Part shown: piece after piece, positions 1-11,340 of the stretch
Layout of the letters: each line of letters starts with the position of its first letter
How positions within the stretch are numbered: the first letter of the stretch is position 1
Origin: Desmodus rotundus
Lineage: Eukaryota; Chordata; Mammalia; Chiroptera; Phyllostomidae
NCBI RefSeq assembly: GCF_022682495.2
Contig: NC_071388.1
Span: forward strand, 29,930,139-29,994,138
Reading direction: 5' to 3'
DNA length: 64,000 nucleotides
Made by a program: the position numbers and the translations under genes
Notes under the pieces: generated by a model
Told to the model about the DNA's origin: nothing
The model's input: the letters and a program-made list of their open reading frames with translations, nothing else
The model's database searches: none

Positions 1-690
1 ACAAGAATGCAGGGCAACAAGAACTCTCATACATCACTGGTGGGAATACAAAATGTTACAGACACTTCGGCGGTTTCTTACAAAACTTATGAATCCAGCA
101 ACGACCCACATAAATCCAGCAATCACACTCCTTGGTGTTTACCCAAGGGAGCTGAACACTCATGTCCACACAGAACTGGCACGTAGATATTCATAGCAGC
201 CAAGATGTCCTTCAGCAGGTGAGTTGATAAATAAATGGTGCTATTGAGTCACGAAAAGATATGGAGGAAACTTAAATGCATATTGCTAAGTGAAAGAAGC
301 CAGTCTGAAAAGGTTACATGCTATATGATCAGAGGTTGCCAAGGGATTAGAGGAGTGGAGGAAGGAGGAACAGGCAGAACACAGAGCATTTTCAAGGCAG
401 TGAAACCACTCTATATGATACCATAATGATGGATACATGTCATTATGCATTTGTCCAAATTCATAGAACATACAACTCTATGAAAGAACCCTAATGTAAA
501 CTGCGGGCTTTGGGTGTCTCTGTAGATTCATCAAGTGTAACAATTGTACTACTCGGCAGGGAGATGTTGAAAATGAGGAAGGTCATGCATGTTTCCGGTC
601 AGGGATATTGGTGTAATCTCTGTATTTTCTCCTTCATTTTGTTGTGAACCTACAGCCCCTCAAGAAATGTAAAGTCTTAATACAAAAACG
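1..690 (+). mobile_element. L1M-type LINE, 3' end (ORF2 tail and 3' UTR)
   Basis: The sequence follows the familiar L1 order: GGTGGGAATACAAAATGTTACAG, the Cys/His-rich-end remnant, TGCTAAGTGAAAGAAGCCAG, then a UTR with AACCCTAATGTAAACTGCGG and a final CTACAGCCCCTCAAG and AAAGTCTTAATAC. Frames are broken throughout. The 5' part lies outside the window. Confidence 0.85.
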
Positions 691-1691
691 ATTAACTGAG
701 ATGTTATGTGTGTAGGAACTATGTAATCAAGTATTTAATAGAAGTTAACCTAGGTTTTTAATTAAATTAATTTCCCAAGAAATAATTGGTGTCTAGCCCT
801 TTGAACTACCCAGAAGTCCATAATTCTTATCTTCCTTAAACTATTTTTAGTCTAACAAGCTTAGATAGTTGGAAATTTTCAGTAACCCAGATTTTAAGTG
901 TAGAGAAAGAAACCTGATCCTACAAACACTCCACTTAAGCCAAAACTGCAAACTGTTTGTGAAAGCTAAGTCATGTTGATCTTTTATTTTAAATTATTAC
1001 ATCACTCGACCCCTCACATCTATGTCAGTATCCCATTAATTTAATAAAATACATTTTAAAGCTTAATCTCAGAGTATTTTCTTCCTATGAACTAATAATT
1101 TATTTTCATTTCTAAGGACATAAAACTGTTCTGACAAATATCAAAACAGTCTTTCTTATTTATTGGAACATGAAATTGGAACTAGACTATAAACAAAGAA
1201 TACAACAAATGTTCTTCCCCGAAGTAAACAATGAACTTCCTATTTTCCGCATACGGGTAATGCCCATGTGCACGGGGAAGACGTGATGAATACGCTCAGA
1301 TCTGACAGACAAGCACAACCCTCTGATATACCTGACTGTTCCATCACCGACTGTTCACTCAGGAGCTTTTGTTGTTTTAGGTTTGGAAATAAAACCATGA
1401 TTTTGCCATACCATTGGTTAAAATTCAAGAATTTGCCTTTACTGAAACATCTTAACTCATTCAAGAATCATTATTTCTTGACCAATAAGTATGAGGTTTA
1501 TGTCTATTAATTCTATTATATGTTGTTTTAATAAATTAGATAAATGTAGAATTAAAATAGGTGATCTTTTATATGAGCTTTAAAACACAAATGCAGTAAC
1601 TTTTACCATGCAGTTAATTCTTATTTGTCCATGGCTCCCATTCCCATTTATGTTCTGGGCCTGGAATTACTTCATTCATTCTGTTGTATTA

Positions 1692-1753
<62 letters not shown>

Positions 1754-2070
1754 AATCTGTGGTAAGGAGACCATGGTTGTATAGTTGCCTCAGCCTCAGT
1801 TATTACACTTCTAAACAGGGACTGTAGTAACTAGCTCTTAGGGCTGTTATCAGGACTAGTTGATAACTCAATGCATGTATACCACATGTGATAATTTATT
1901 GTGTGTATAGCATAGTTATATTCAATAAAGGTTGATTCCCTGCTAAGTGTTTGAGAAGAACAAAACCATAAACTAAGCCATCATGACAACAGTGCCTCTT
2001 CTCTGAGGATTTAGATCATTGACTTGTTGATGTGTGTGTGTGTGTGCACAAGGCCTCCAGAATTGTACAT
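691..2070. other. AT-rich intergenic stretch without recognised gene
   Basis: Apart from the compound microsatellite at 1691-1750 and a small (TG)n at 2032-2046, I see no recognisable element and no exon-like open frame. Confidence 0.5.
1691..1750. repeat. (TG)n(TA)n microsatellite
   Basis: A short TG run passes directly into about 47 bp of uninterrupted TA, a compound dinucleotide repeat expected to be highly polymorphic. Confidence 0.97.
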
Positions 2071-2072
2071 AT

Positions 2073-2605
2073 TGTTGGCAAAAAGATTCCTTTGCTTTTT
2101 TTTGTAAGATGGCTCTTGTAGCACTTAGTTGTCTTTAACTTCATTCCAAACAATTGTGTTAGACTGTATTGTGACAGCTGTCATGTCAGTGTGCATTAAA
2201 AAAACTTATCAAAATTGGTGAATTTTGTGTAGCCATTTTAATACTGAAGATGGAAGAAGATAAACAACATTTTCTGGCATATTATGCCTTATTATACTGA
2301 AATGCAAAAAAAAAGTTTTGGGCAGTGTATGGAGAAGGTGCTGTGACTGATCGAATGTGTCAAAAGTCGTCCTCAAAGATTTGTGCTGGAGATTTCTCTC
2401 TGGACGATGCTTCACGGTCAAGTAGACCAGTTGAACTTGATAGCAATCAAATCAAAACATTAATTAAGAACAATAAACATTATACCATGCAGGAGATAGC
2501 TGACATACTCAAAATATCCAAATCAATAAAGTTATTGGTGGAAATAAAAAACGTGTCTTTTATTGCATGGAAAAAGACCACGAGAACTTTTTGACCAACC
2601 CAGTA
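2073..2605 (+). mobile_element. Internally deleted mariner-family DNA transposon
   Basis: The left end (GTTGGCAAAAAGATTCCTTTG) and the reverse complement of the right end (GTTGGTCAAAAAGTTCTCG) form imperfect terminal inverted repeats. Between them lies the transposase N-terminus: in the frame from 2325, peptides YGEGAVTDR, GDFSLDD, SRPVELDSNQIKTLI and EIADILKISKS match the mariner helix-turn-helix region. Directly after KSIK the sequence jumps to the mariner 3' end (AATAAAGTTATTGGTGGAAAT, then a run ending TTTTTGACCAACCCAG). The catalytic DDD domain is absent, so no active transposase could be made. The exact element edges and any TA duplication are uncertain by a few bases. Confidence 0.85.
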
Positions 2606-4249
2606 ATGACTAATTTTAAGAAACTTACCCTACCCATTGTATCGGGGGTGGGCAGGTGCTCCCTAGAAGCTCTGAGAGACCTCGCAGTGGGTCGGGAGAA
2701 TACGTGTAGGACACTCTGCAACAGGATCACGTGAAGCCCTATTTCCATCCCGATTACCAGCTGCTACTTTTGGGTATAACACCAAACAGAAGCCGTGTAC
2801 ACGCTGTTTCAGCTGCTTTTGCTCAAAGGCACACATACAGACTATCTTAAGCGAGCCCGATGAAAGTAAAGTGTACCCATTCCCGAAACCACGGCCATTT
2901 CATACCTGTAAGACCAAATCACGGTAATCGTAGCTTCCACCTTGTCCTGAGCCCCTTGTTCTGCTCCTCTGGGGACTGCAGGTGAGTCAGAGCTCTGTCT
3001 TAAACTTCTTGGCAAAAGGTTACTCCACAAAGGAAAGGAAAAAAAAACCCTTCAATCTAAAAATGGGCTTGAACATACTATGATTTAGTTGCTGCAAACT
3101 CTCAATCTGTAATTAGATTCAGTCATGAGTGGCAAAATAACTTATCTTTGTGTAATCTTTGGGTAGATATATCTTTGTATGTATATATACATATAAATAC
3201 ATAAATATTTATGTATAGATACATATACATACATATATACTTGCACATTTAAATTAGTACTAATTCAGTTAGCATCTGGTTTTATGCCTTTGTGACATTA
3301 CATTTCTGTGGCCCCAGGCCACGGCATCTGAGGGTCCAATAAGATGACCTGTACATAAGGCCATCCTTACATTAAATTATTCTATTAAAATAGTTATTAT
3401 TGTTGAAGCTATACCCACATCAAGCTAAATTCACAAGCATATATTTAGTATAATTAGGGAAATATTAATAATTTAGGAAATTTTATTTCATTATAAAACA
3501 TAGAGCACAAAACAATTAATTCTCAGTCCTTTCAATTGAAAATTTAATTAGTATGGCTTTAATAAGATTTTCTTCCAATTTGTTCTAATTTGATGCATAC
3601 CTAACAAATAAAAACTACCTAGCCATGTTTAAAACTATACCTTTCACTCCTATTAGTCAAGATTCTCTGTCTGGTCTTTGTGAGGTAAAATTTAGTGCCC
3701 CTGTGTCTCTTAGAACTCATTTTCTGATAAAGTGAAAAGTTGTATGATCCATTAAAAAACATATTCTCACTCAGCCCTTCCTGAGATAATGCTTTTAAAC
3801 TTATTTTTTGTCTATTTAACTATTGAGTAAGAAAATAATGAGTTATTTTCTCCAATTTTTCTTGCAAGAACAGTAATATACTCAGAATGCCTGGTTGATT
3901 ATCTCAGTAGGCACAGTGTTGGACCTTTAGAGAAGTTTCCTGTTTCCCCGAATCCCTGTCAAAGAATATTCTAAAAATCATTTCCATCTGCCCAGAAAGG
4001 TTTTTCTGCAGCTACAATCGATTCTAGTGAACTGCCTATCTATTTTTTATAAAAAACGAACTCTGTAAAATCCTGCTCAGCTTCTGAGCTTTGTAAGATT
4101 TGGATTTCACTGTAACTTACAGGAAAACTGAGCGCTAAGCCTAAGTGCAGACCTTCAAAAACCTACCCTTGTAAGAAATGTGACAGCCCTTTCCTCTTTA
4201 AGAACAGACTATGTGCTTTCGATTAGCAATGTGGGAGCCCATGCATTTT
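2606..4249. other. Intergenic, mostly unassigned; higher-GC block near 2640-3010
   Basis: The block at about 2640-3010 is clearly richer in G+C than its surroundings and has a few CpGs, but no conserved peptide was recognised in any frame. Bases 3165-3240 are a TATG/TACA-rich low-complexity stretch. The rest is AT-rich with no gene seen. Confidence 0.45.
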
Positions 4250-4860
4250 AAAAATTATTTATTTTTGCACAAAATAATCTGCTTTTACTATAGAAAACAC
4301 AATATGTAAATCAGCCAAAAATTAAAATTCCCCATGATGCCATCAGCCTTTCAGGTTTTTCCTAGGCAGAAATAGAATATTTGCATATTATTTACCAAGT
4401 GGAGTCATGATATGCACATCTTTGATTGCTGCTCTTCCCCTTCAGGTCATGTCATGGAGCTATGCCTTGTGCAATATATACTGGTCTTTGTCATCATTTC
4501 TAATGGCTGCACGATATTCTACAGAGAAGGCATATCATTTATAAACACCTATTGTCTTCAATTGTTCCCAATTCTCGTCTGTCTTATAAAAATAACCCAG
4601 AGACAAACATCCTTACACGTATATCTTTGCTCAATTGTCCAATTATTTCCTGAGGAAAATTTACAAGAAGCAGAATTGCTCAGTCAAAGAATTCACATGT
4701 TCTTAAAGCTTTTGATATAGCTTGCCAAACCCTCCTCTGAAGATGACTGAACAAATTTACATTTCCATCAGCGAAGTATGAGATTGACTATATTGCCCCA
4801 AATGTCACCAAGTTGTGGTATTCTCATTCTTCATGAGACTCATCACTTGTTGCTAAAAAA
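4250..4860 (-). mobile_element. Old L1 (L1ME-like) 3' region
   Basis: Read on the minus strand it resembles the ancient L1 3' end. The plus-strand sequence contains the degenerate counterpart of AGAAGTGGAATTGCTGGGTCA (here AGAAGCAGAATTGCTCAGTCA), followed by sequence like TGCCAAACTGCCCTCCA and CACCAGCAGTGTATGAGA. It is strongly diverged. Confidence 0.6.
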
Positions 4861-6730
4861 TAGTTCTAGTGTGCCTAAACATTGACATACTTCCTGGTAA
4901 AACTGAGCAATGCATTCCCACAGCAGACACCACTCTTTCAAAAAGCCTGACAACTCTTAAAATGCTGTTTATGTTTTTTTCCCCTGTAACTTTTTCCCAA
5001 GGCAATGCTTTATAATGAAATGAGGAAAGAAAAAGTTTCTTTGTTTCTCTTATTCTGTAAATAAGGACTTGCCCACAACAAGAAAAATACAGGTCCCACT
5101 TAAAAACTATGGAGAGAGCACAATTCAATTTGATCAGAAACCTGGGTATTCTCTCCTCTGTCAAAACTGACAGTGTGTTTGCATGTCACTGACTGACCGT
5201 GCCTTTATCCACTGGTTGCTCTTTTCTCCCAGATCCTGAAAACGGATCTGTTTGTTAATAAATGTGTATCGAGCATGTGCACCACACATGCTGGCATAAG
5301 GTAGGGTTATTTATTCATCTATTAAACAAATATATATTAAGTGCCCACTCCATGTCAAACTCTGTTCTAAACACTCAGCACTAGCTTTCAGATACGGTCT
5401 GTGTTCTTCAAATACTTAGACTTCAGTGGGGAGGCTGGGCATGCTGGTCACAATGATTCTAGGTACCAAAAGTAATAAAAGATCCCAAGAATCACACTAA
5501 TTATGTTTTTCTTCCAATTTCAAACAGAATCTAGGCTTTAAACATGTCAAAACATTCCACGAACAGAAATCCTGTGTGGCCCAGAAATCTTTCCTTAGTC
5601 TGAATGCTTCTTGTTTCCTACCTTTCCTCCAGACCCTTAGAACTGTGCAATGTTTCTTTTTTCTACATCAAACATAGTTTCTAATAGGATCTCAGAATCT
5701 TGTTTTGCCCAGAACCTGCTAGTTTTATCAAGCACTTCACCATAAATAAAATTTCTTCTGCCCAATATTTGGCATGATTTTGGGGTAATGTTTTGTGACA
5801 GCTGAATTAGTATGCACTATCAAAATGCATTCTTTCCCCTTATCTCTGTAATAAAATTTAAAATTAACATGCTGCTCTCTCATGCTTCATCCTGTTGCAT
5901 TTGCCTCAATTTCTCTTGATTACAAAGCATATTGGTTATGAATATGTATTAGGGTTTGCTGTCAAACCCTGTGAACATCTTCTGGAGCATATTAGATATG
6001 TTATTTCAAAACAAAAGCATCCGTTTAGATCACCCCCTGCAATTTTCACTTACCAATGAACATTCATGACAGACTGAACAGCTGAACAGGGGAGACTAGC
6101 CCACCAGCCAAGGTTCGTATTGCTCCTTTTTCTTGCTTCAATAGGTTTTAGTTGGTTTTAATTTTCATTTACATTATGATATCAATGATTCAAAAGCTCA
6201 CCAATCTAAATGGAGTTTAAATCTTGTGACTAACAAAGACACAGACCTTGAAATCCCTGTACTGAATTTAAGGTTTGGAACTCAACTTTTCTAAACCAAA
6301 ATATCAACAGTTAGATTTCCTATCAACTGGTAAATTAGAATTGAGTTGCATCTGCAGGAGAAACAAAGTCAATAAACCTACCTTTCACTTTTAAATAAAG
6401 ATAATCATAATCCCCAAGATACATAATTGTCCATATCATAGTTCTCGGTCCATGAAAGTTTTCAGTTCTCTGCTGCAGACCTAAATGATGTTTATTCCCA
6501 TCATCTGTTTTGTCTGAGCAGGAAACCTGGGGGCGTGCGCCTGACCAGAGGAATGGTACAGCCAAGACACAGCTGAGCTTCCTTGATCTTCATTTGGAAA
6601 TATCACTACAGAAGGATAAACATATACTGTTTTTAAAAATGATTTTAATTGTTTTTTAAATATTTTTAAAAACAATTGCTGTCCATTGCTTGGAAACCAT
6701 AAATGGAGTCAAAGAATTTCATGCATCCAC
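4861..6730. other. Intergenic, no gene recognised
   Basis: A degenerate copy of an ancient interspersed repeat (ATTAAGTGCCCACTCCATGT and following) is suspected at about 5310-5440. Nothing else was recognised on either strand. Confidence 0.4.
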
Positions 6731-6734
6731 AAAT

Positions 6735-6906
6735 TCATGCATTTTGGAGCTAGAAGAAAGTTTGGAGACTCTATCCCAAACTCTTCATTTAAAAAGAAAA
6801 TACTGGGGCCCAGAGAATTAAAAAGACTTCTCAGGTCACACAGCTCACTGTTGACAGAACTAGGCCTACAACCACTGATTTCTAGTCCCTAATCACTTTT
6901 ATTACA
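6735..6906 (-). repeat. MIR-type SINE
   Basis: The plus-strand order TTTTGGAGCTAGAAG, CTTCATTT, GGGGCCCAGAGAATTAAAA and AGGTCACACAGCTCACTG is the reverse complement of the MIR core and its tRNA-distal part. Confidence 0.7.
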
Positions 6907-7488
6907 CCACAAATATGTTGATCTCAGCAAACCCGGATTATCTCTGGCATAACACATTCATCAGCAATCCAGAAATACATGAGGTTAAAATTTGTATAAC
7001 CAAATAATGTCATGCGGTTTTGATAAAAGATATTTACCTAGAACCATAAAACTTTATGACGATATACTTAAAATTTCCATATGAGGTCTAAAATCAATAA
7101 AGCACGGATAATAAACTAGAAAGTCAAAAAGATTTCAAACCAGGTTCTAGAAGAAAATCCTTTCGTCCAAATTATCATCTCCTTCTCGCTCTTGCATCAT
7201 TTTCCAACCAACTATCCAACATTTCAACTAATCTTTGGCCATCATACTCCTTCCTTTGACCTCTCACCCTTTCCTCCCAGGTATCAAGCAAAACACTAGC
7301 TGAGGGCTGACAGACAAAGGTCACTCAAATGCATAAAGGTATCATTATAATAAAATACACTCTCTCCAACCTCAAAATGTTCCTCTAACCTACTAGAAAC
7401 CCTTTCAAGTTTCTTGCTGAACTTTTAGTCTTATTCTTCACATTCTTTAAACTTCTACTAATAGAGAAATTTAACTTGTAATTCACAG

Positions 7489-7545
7489 AAGTGAAGGAAA
7501 AGAAAGACGAGGACGAGAGGAAGAAGAGGATGAGAAAGAGATGTC
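7489..7545. repeat. Purine-rich (GA/GGA) low-complexity tract
   Basis: About 55 bp consists almost only of A and G on the plus strand. It contains no gene. Confidence 0.8.
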
Positions 7546-8299
7546 AATCAGATGGGAACTTTCTCAGATACCTGCAAGATAGATTGACTTGCATTCTTTC
7601 CTTCCTGTGACAGCAGAACTGCTCCTCTCATTGGGATACTTCCTTTCACTGCCTCAAAGGATTGCTTCGATCATCCTCTTCCTGTTCTCTATGGACTCCT
7701 TTGCATCATCATTTAAACACAGTCAAGTCACTTCAATCATTAACAATCTTTCTTTGACACTACCATATGCTTTTAGCCAGTGCTCATCCTTCTCGTCCTT
7801 TCAAACAGCCATATTAAAGGAATCGGGTTCACATATTGTCTCCATTTGCTCACCTCCTACTTTCTGAACCCATTGCAATATAGCTTCTTTCCCTTTCCCT
7901 CCACTGAAGCTGCTCTGACCAAAAAGACTAAACACCAGTAGTGGTATCTTTCAGTGGATTCGTGCCAATTCTTATAAGATGAAAAATGTGCCAAGTTATT
8001 ATTTGGTTCCAAATAGCTTGGAGAAAATTTCTTGAGATTCCTATTTAGTTGAAAAGTAAAACCAGGAATACATGTAAGACATCAATCAAAGAAGAAAAAG
8101 GCTCAAGCTTCTGTAAATGAGAAGGGAAGAATTTGATGGTTTGTTTTTATTGCTTTGGTTTCATTGTTTTTTTAGGCAGAGAAAGAGAAGAGTGGCAGAA
8201 AAGGAGGTGAACAGGGTGGGTGACAGCATGATGGCAAAGGGTGACATGGCAATAAAGAGCCAATTAGAAAGTTCCAAAGGCAATAAAGCTAAAATAACT

Positions 8300-8516
8300 T
8301 AAAATTAAATATATATATTTTTCTTACTCTTTTTACAAGCCAAGTAGTATACTGTGATTTATTTATCCATTCATTTAATGATAAATAATTCAGCTGTTTT
8401 AACTTCTCTATTTGATTGACAATATTAAATAAATATTCTTATACAAATATATTTTTGCACATCATAATTTATTTAGAATAGTTTGTAGAATTGGAATTGT
8501 TGACTCTAAAAGTAAA
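8300..8516 (-). mobile_element. Old L1ME-like LINE, first half (split by a later insertion)
   Basis: The plus strand carries the reverse complement of an old L1 3' region, including a degenerate AGAATTGGAATTGTTGACTC motif. It breaks off at 8516 and appears to resume at 11081 after a HAL1-like insertion. Confidence 0.6.
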
Positions 8517-11072
8517 CTTTTTGGATTCTGGCCAAGATGGCGGCATAAATAAATGTGCTACACCAATCTTTCGATAACCACATCAAAATCACAAATATAC
8601 TACAGGACAAGCATAATTCAGAACCACTTGAAATCTAATTGAACAGAAATCCTACAGCTAAGGTTATAAAGAAGCCACATCAAGACTGGTAGGAGAGATG
8701 GAGATGTAGAACAGGCTCATCCCTTACCCCCATTGGGCAGATAAAAATTGGGAAGTATATCTTGGCTGCAGAGGTCCCTCCTGCAGATTGAAGGGTCCCA
8801 GCCCCACAGCAGGCCCGCCAGCCCAGGGTTCCAGTGTTGGGAAGGGAAGTCCCCATAACTCCAGTCTGTGAAAACCAGTGGAGATTATTGCTGAGTGAGA
8901 CGGAGTCTCCTGGAGTCCCAGGCAGTTCTTCCTAAAGGATTCCTGTGTGGACTTACTCAGACCCTCTCTCTGAGCTCCAGCCCTGGGGCACCACCTCCAA
9001 ATGCACCAGGATATATGGGGAGGAACTAAATTGTCTGGCATCATGGAGAGAACTGAAGGAACATCTTTCTTTCAGACAGAAGCACTGGCAGAGGCCATTG
9101 TTCTTTTTCTAGGCCCTCCCTCAGACAGCTGGCAGGCAGATGCCATATCTGAGTCCTTAGAAACCTAGCTAACACTGTTCACCGAACCCTGGTGATTCTA
9201 TGAGACCCTACCCCACCCAAATTTTGAGCTGTTTCCAGTGGTTTTTCCATAGGAATGCCCTGTCTTGGCTCATGCCTCAGACTTTCCTAAAATCTCTCAA
9301 ACAGGCAGTGTCTGGTCATTGTGTGCCCTGTTCCTCTCACTAAGTAGCCCCAGGCCTGGAACTAGCAGCAGCCAGCCTTGGTTTACAGCTTGGCCTATCC
9401 TGGGCATCTCCAAGCCCAGCACTTTTTAGATGGGCAAGACGTGGGGGGTGGCTGACCTTGGGCTGCACCTCTTGGGAGGCCCCATGGCCACCTCATAAGC
9501 AACACACTCAAGGGGAGGACTCAGTGGGCACCAGAGGCCTGATGAAGTAGGTCCTGCTCCACAGGGTGGGCCCTACACTGTTGATCCTCCATGGTAGTTG
9601 CAGCCAGTCCTCGTAATCGATGAGCCTCTCCCATTGACATGGCAACAGCAATCAAAACTCAACTACAAGAGAAGGATGTGCGCAGCCCAAGAAGGTGGGG
9701 GACAAACCTGGAATGCTCAGCTCAAGTGATCAGGGAGACTGTGTCTCTGCACCCTATAGAACACCTACTACATAAGGCTACTCTATCAAGCCCAGGAGAC
9801 ATAGAAGTTCTATCTAATACAAATAAACCAACACAGGGAGACTGCCAGGAAGAGGAGACAAAGAAACACACCACAAATGAAAGAACCACAAAATTCCAGG
9901 AAAAAAAACCTAAACAAAATGAAGACAACCAATCTACCAGATACAGAATTGAAAAAACTGGTTATAAGGATGCTCAATAAATTTAGGGGAAGATAGATGT
10001 ACTTAGTGAGGATTTCAACACAGAGATAAAATATATAAAAATATAAGTAGAAAACATATAAAAGAACCAGCCAGAAATAAAGAATACACTAGCTAAAATG
10101 AAGAATATGTTACAGGAAATCAACAGTTCAGCAGATGAAGTAGAGGATCAAATCAGAGATTTGGAAGATGAGAAATTAAAAAAAAAAACAACCCAATCAG
10201 AACAGCAAAAAGAAAACCTGAAAAAAAAATGAGACTGGCATAAGGAGTCTCTGGGACAATTTCAAGTGTACCAACATTCTCATCATGGGTGTGCCAGAAG
10301 AAGAAGAGAGAAAGCAAGGAATTAAAAACCTATGTGAAGTGAGGAGAGGGGATTACAGGAACTACTATAAAGGACACATGGACAAAATCAAGGGGGAAGG
10401 TGGAGGTGGGGGAGGGAGGGGGTTCAGCTATGTGGGGTGGAGGGATGGGGAGAAAAGGCACACAACTGTAATTGAATAACAATAAAAATTAAAATTAAAA
10501 AAAGAATATGAACTCTGAAAAAAAAAAACCTATGTGAAAAAATAATTACAGAAAACTTCCCCAACTTGATGGAAAAATAGACATGCAAGTTTAGTAAGCA
10601 CAGAGAGTCCTGGACAAGATGAGCCCAAAGAGGCCTACTCTAAGACACACCATAGTTAAATAGTCAAAGATTAAAGACAAAGAGAGACTCTTACAATAAA
10701 AGCATCAAGGGAAAAAGATTTAGTTATCTACAAGGCAGCTCCCATAAGACTGTCAGCTGATTTCTCAGCAGAAACTTTGTAGTCCAGTGGAGATTGGCAA
10801 GAAAATTTCAAAATGATGGAAACCATAAGATGGGAGGGGTTGCAGGATGGGTGGAAAGGTGATGGGATTAAGAAGTACAAAGCACTAGTTACAGAATCGC
10901 CAGGGAGCTGCAAAGTGCAGCATAGTCAATAGTGTTGTAATAACAGTGTATGGTGCCACAAGAGTACCTGATTTATCGGGTGGTGAGTTATATAATGTCT
11001 AATCACTGGGTTGTACACCTGAAACTAATATAATATTGTATGTCAACTGTAACAGAAAAACAAAAGATGATT
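8517..11072 (+). mobile_element. HAL1-like (half-L1) LINE, near full length
   Basis: The left end has the L1 5' signature TGGCCAAGATGGCGGC (8530-8545). An ORF1 start is visible at 9919 (MKTTNLPDTELKKLVIRMLN) followed by stops. ORF1 remnants continue through the coiled-coil region (SADEVEDQIRDLEDE) to the C-terminal domain, where the DNA still spells PIRLSADFSAET near 10740-10775. No ORF2 follows; the sequence goes straight into a 3' UTR ending TTGTACACCTGAAACTAATA and ATTGTATGTCAACTG. Flanking AAAGTAAA at 8509-8516 and 11073-11080 is a plausible target-site duplication. ORF1 without ORF2 is the known structure of HAL1; the family label is inferred from memory. Confidence 0.75.
10339..10520 (+). 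mobile_element. Young L1 3' UTR fragment nested in the HAL1-like element
   Basis: This piece matches the tail of the L1 copies at 29075-29520 and 51162-51760: a G-rich polypurine stretch (10391-10450), then ACAACTGTAATTGAATAAC and an A-rich end. The host sequence AAACCTATGTGAA is present directly before (10326-10338) and again after (about 10526-10538), a clear target-site duplication, so the host HAL1 ORF1 resumes exactly on the other side. Confidence 0.88.
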
Positions 11073-11080
11073 AAAGTAAA

Positions 11081-11340
11081 AATTATACCTTTGATACATT
11101 TTACATTTGATGTATTCTGGAAAATTGTCTGCCAAAAGATTTGATAATTTACAGTCTTAGTAATAGTACTCATTTCTTTGATTCTTTGCCAATAGTAAAT
11201 ATTATTGGTCTTTTTAATCTTTGCCAAGTTGATGAATAAAAAAGGATGTCTCCTGTTCTTGATTAGAGTTTCAAATCTAATTCGTAATGAGTTGAGTATC
11301 TTGTCACATGATTAGCAGCTCTTTGTGTGGCACTTCTCCT
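11081..11340 (-). mobile_element. Old L1ME-like LINE, second half
   Basis: This appears to continue the element interrupted at 8516: plus-strand sequence reads like the reverse complement of an old L1 3' region (CCAAAAGATTTGATAATTTA, TAATAGTACTCATTTC, TTTGCCAAGTTGATGAATA). Confidence 0.55.

Noticed and set aside
1691..1750. CRISPR-like or satellite array
   Set aside because: It is a simple dinucleotide repeat; there are no spaced direct repeats anywhere in the window.
9639..9980. 113-codon frame
   Set aside because: It lies in the 5' UTR and ORF1 start of the HAL1-like element; only its end overlaps ORF1-like DNA, in another frame.
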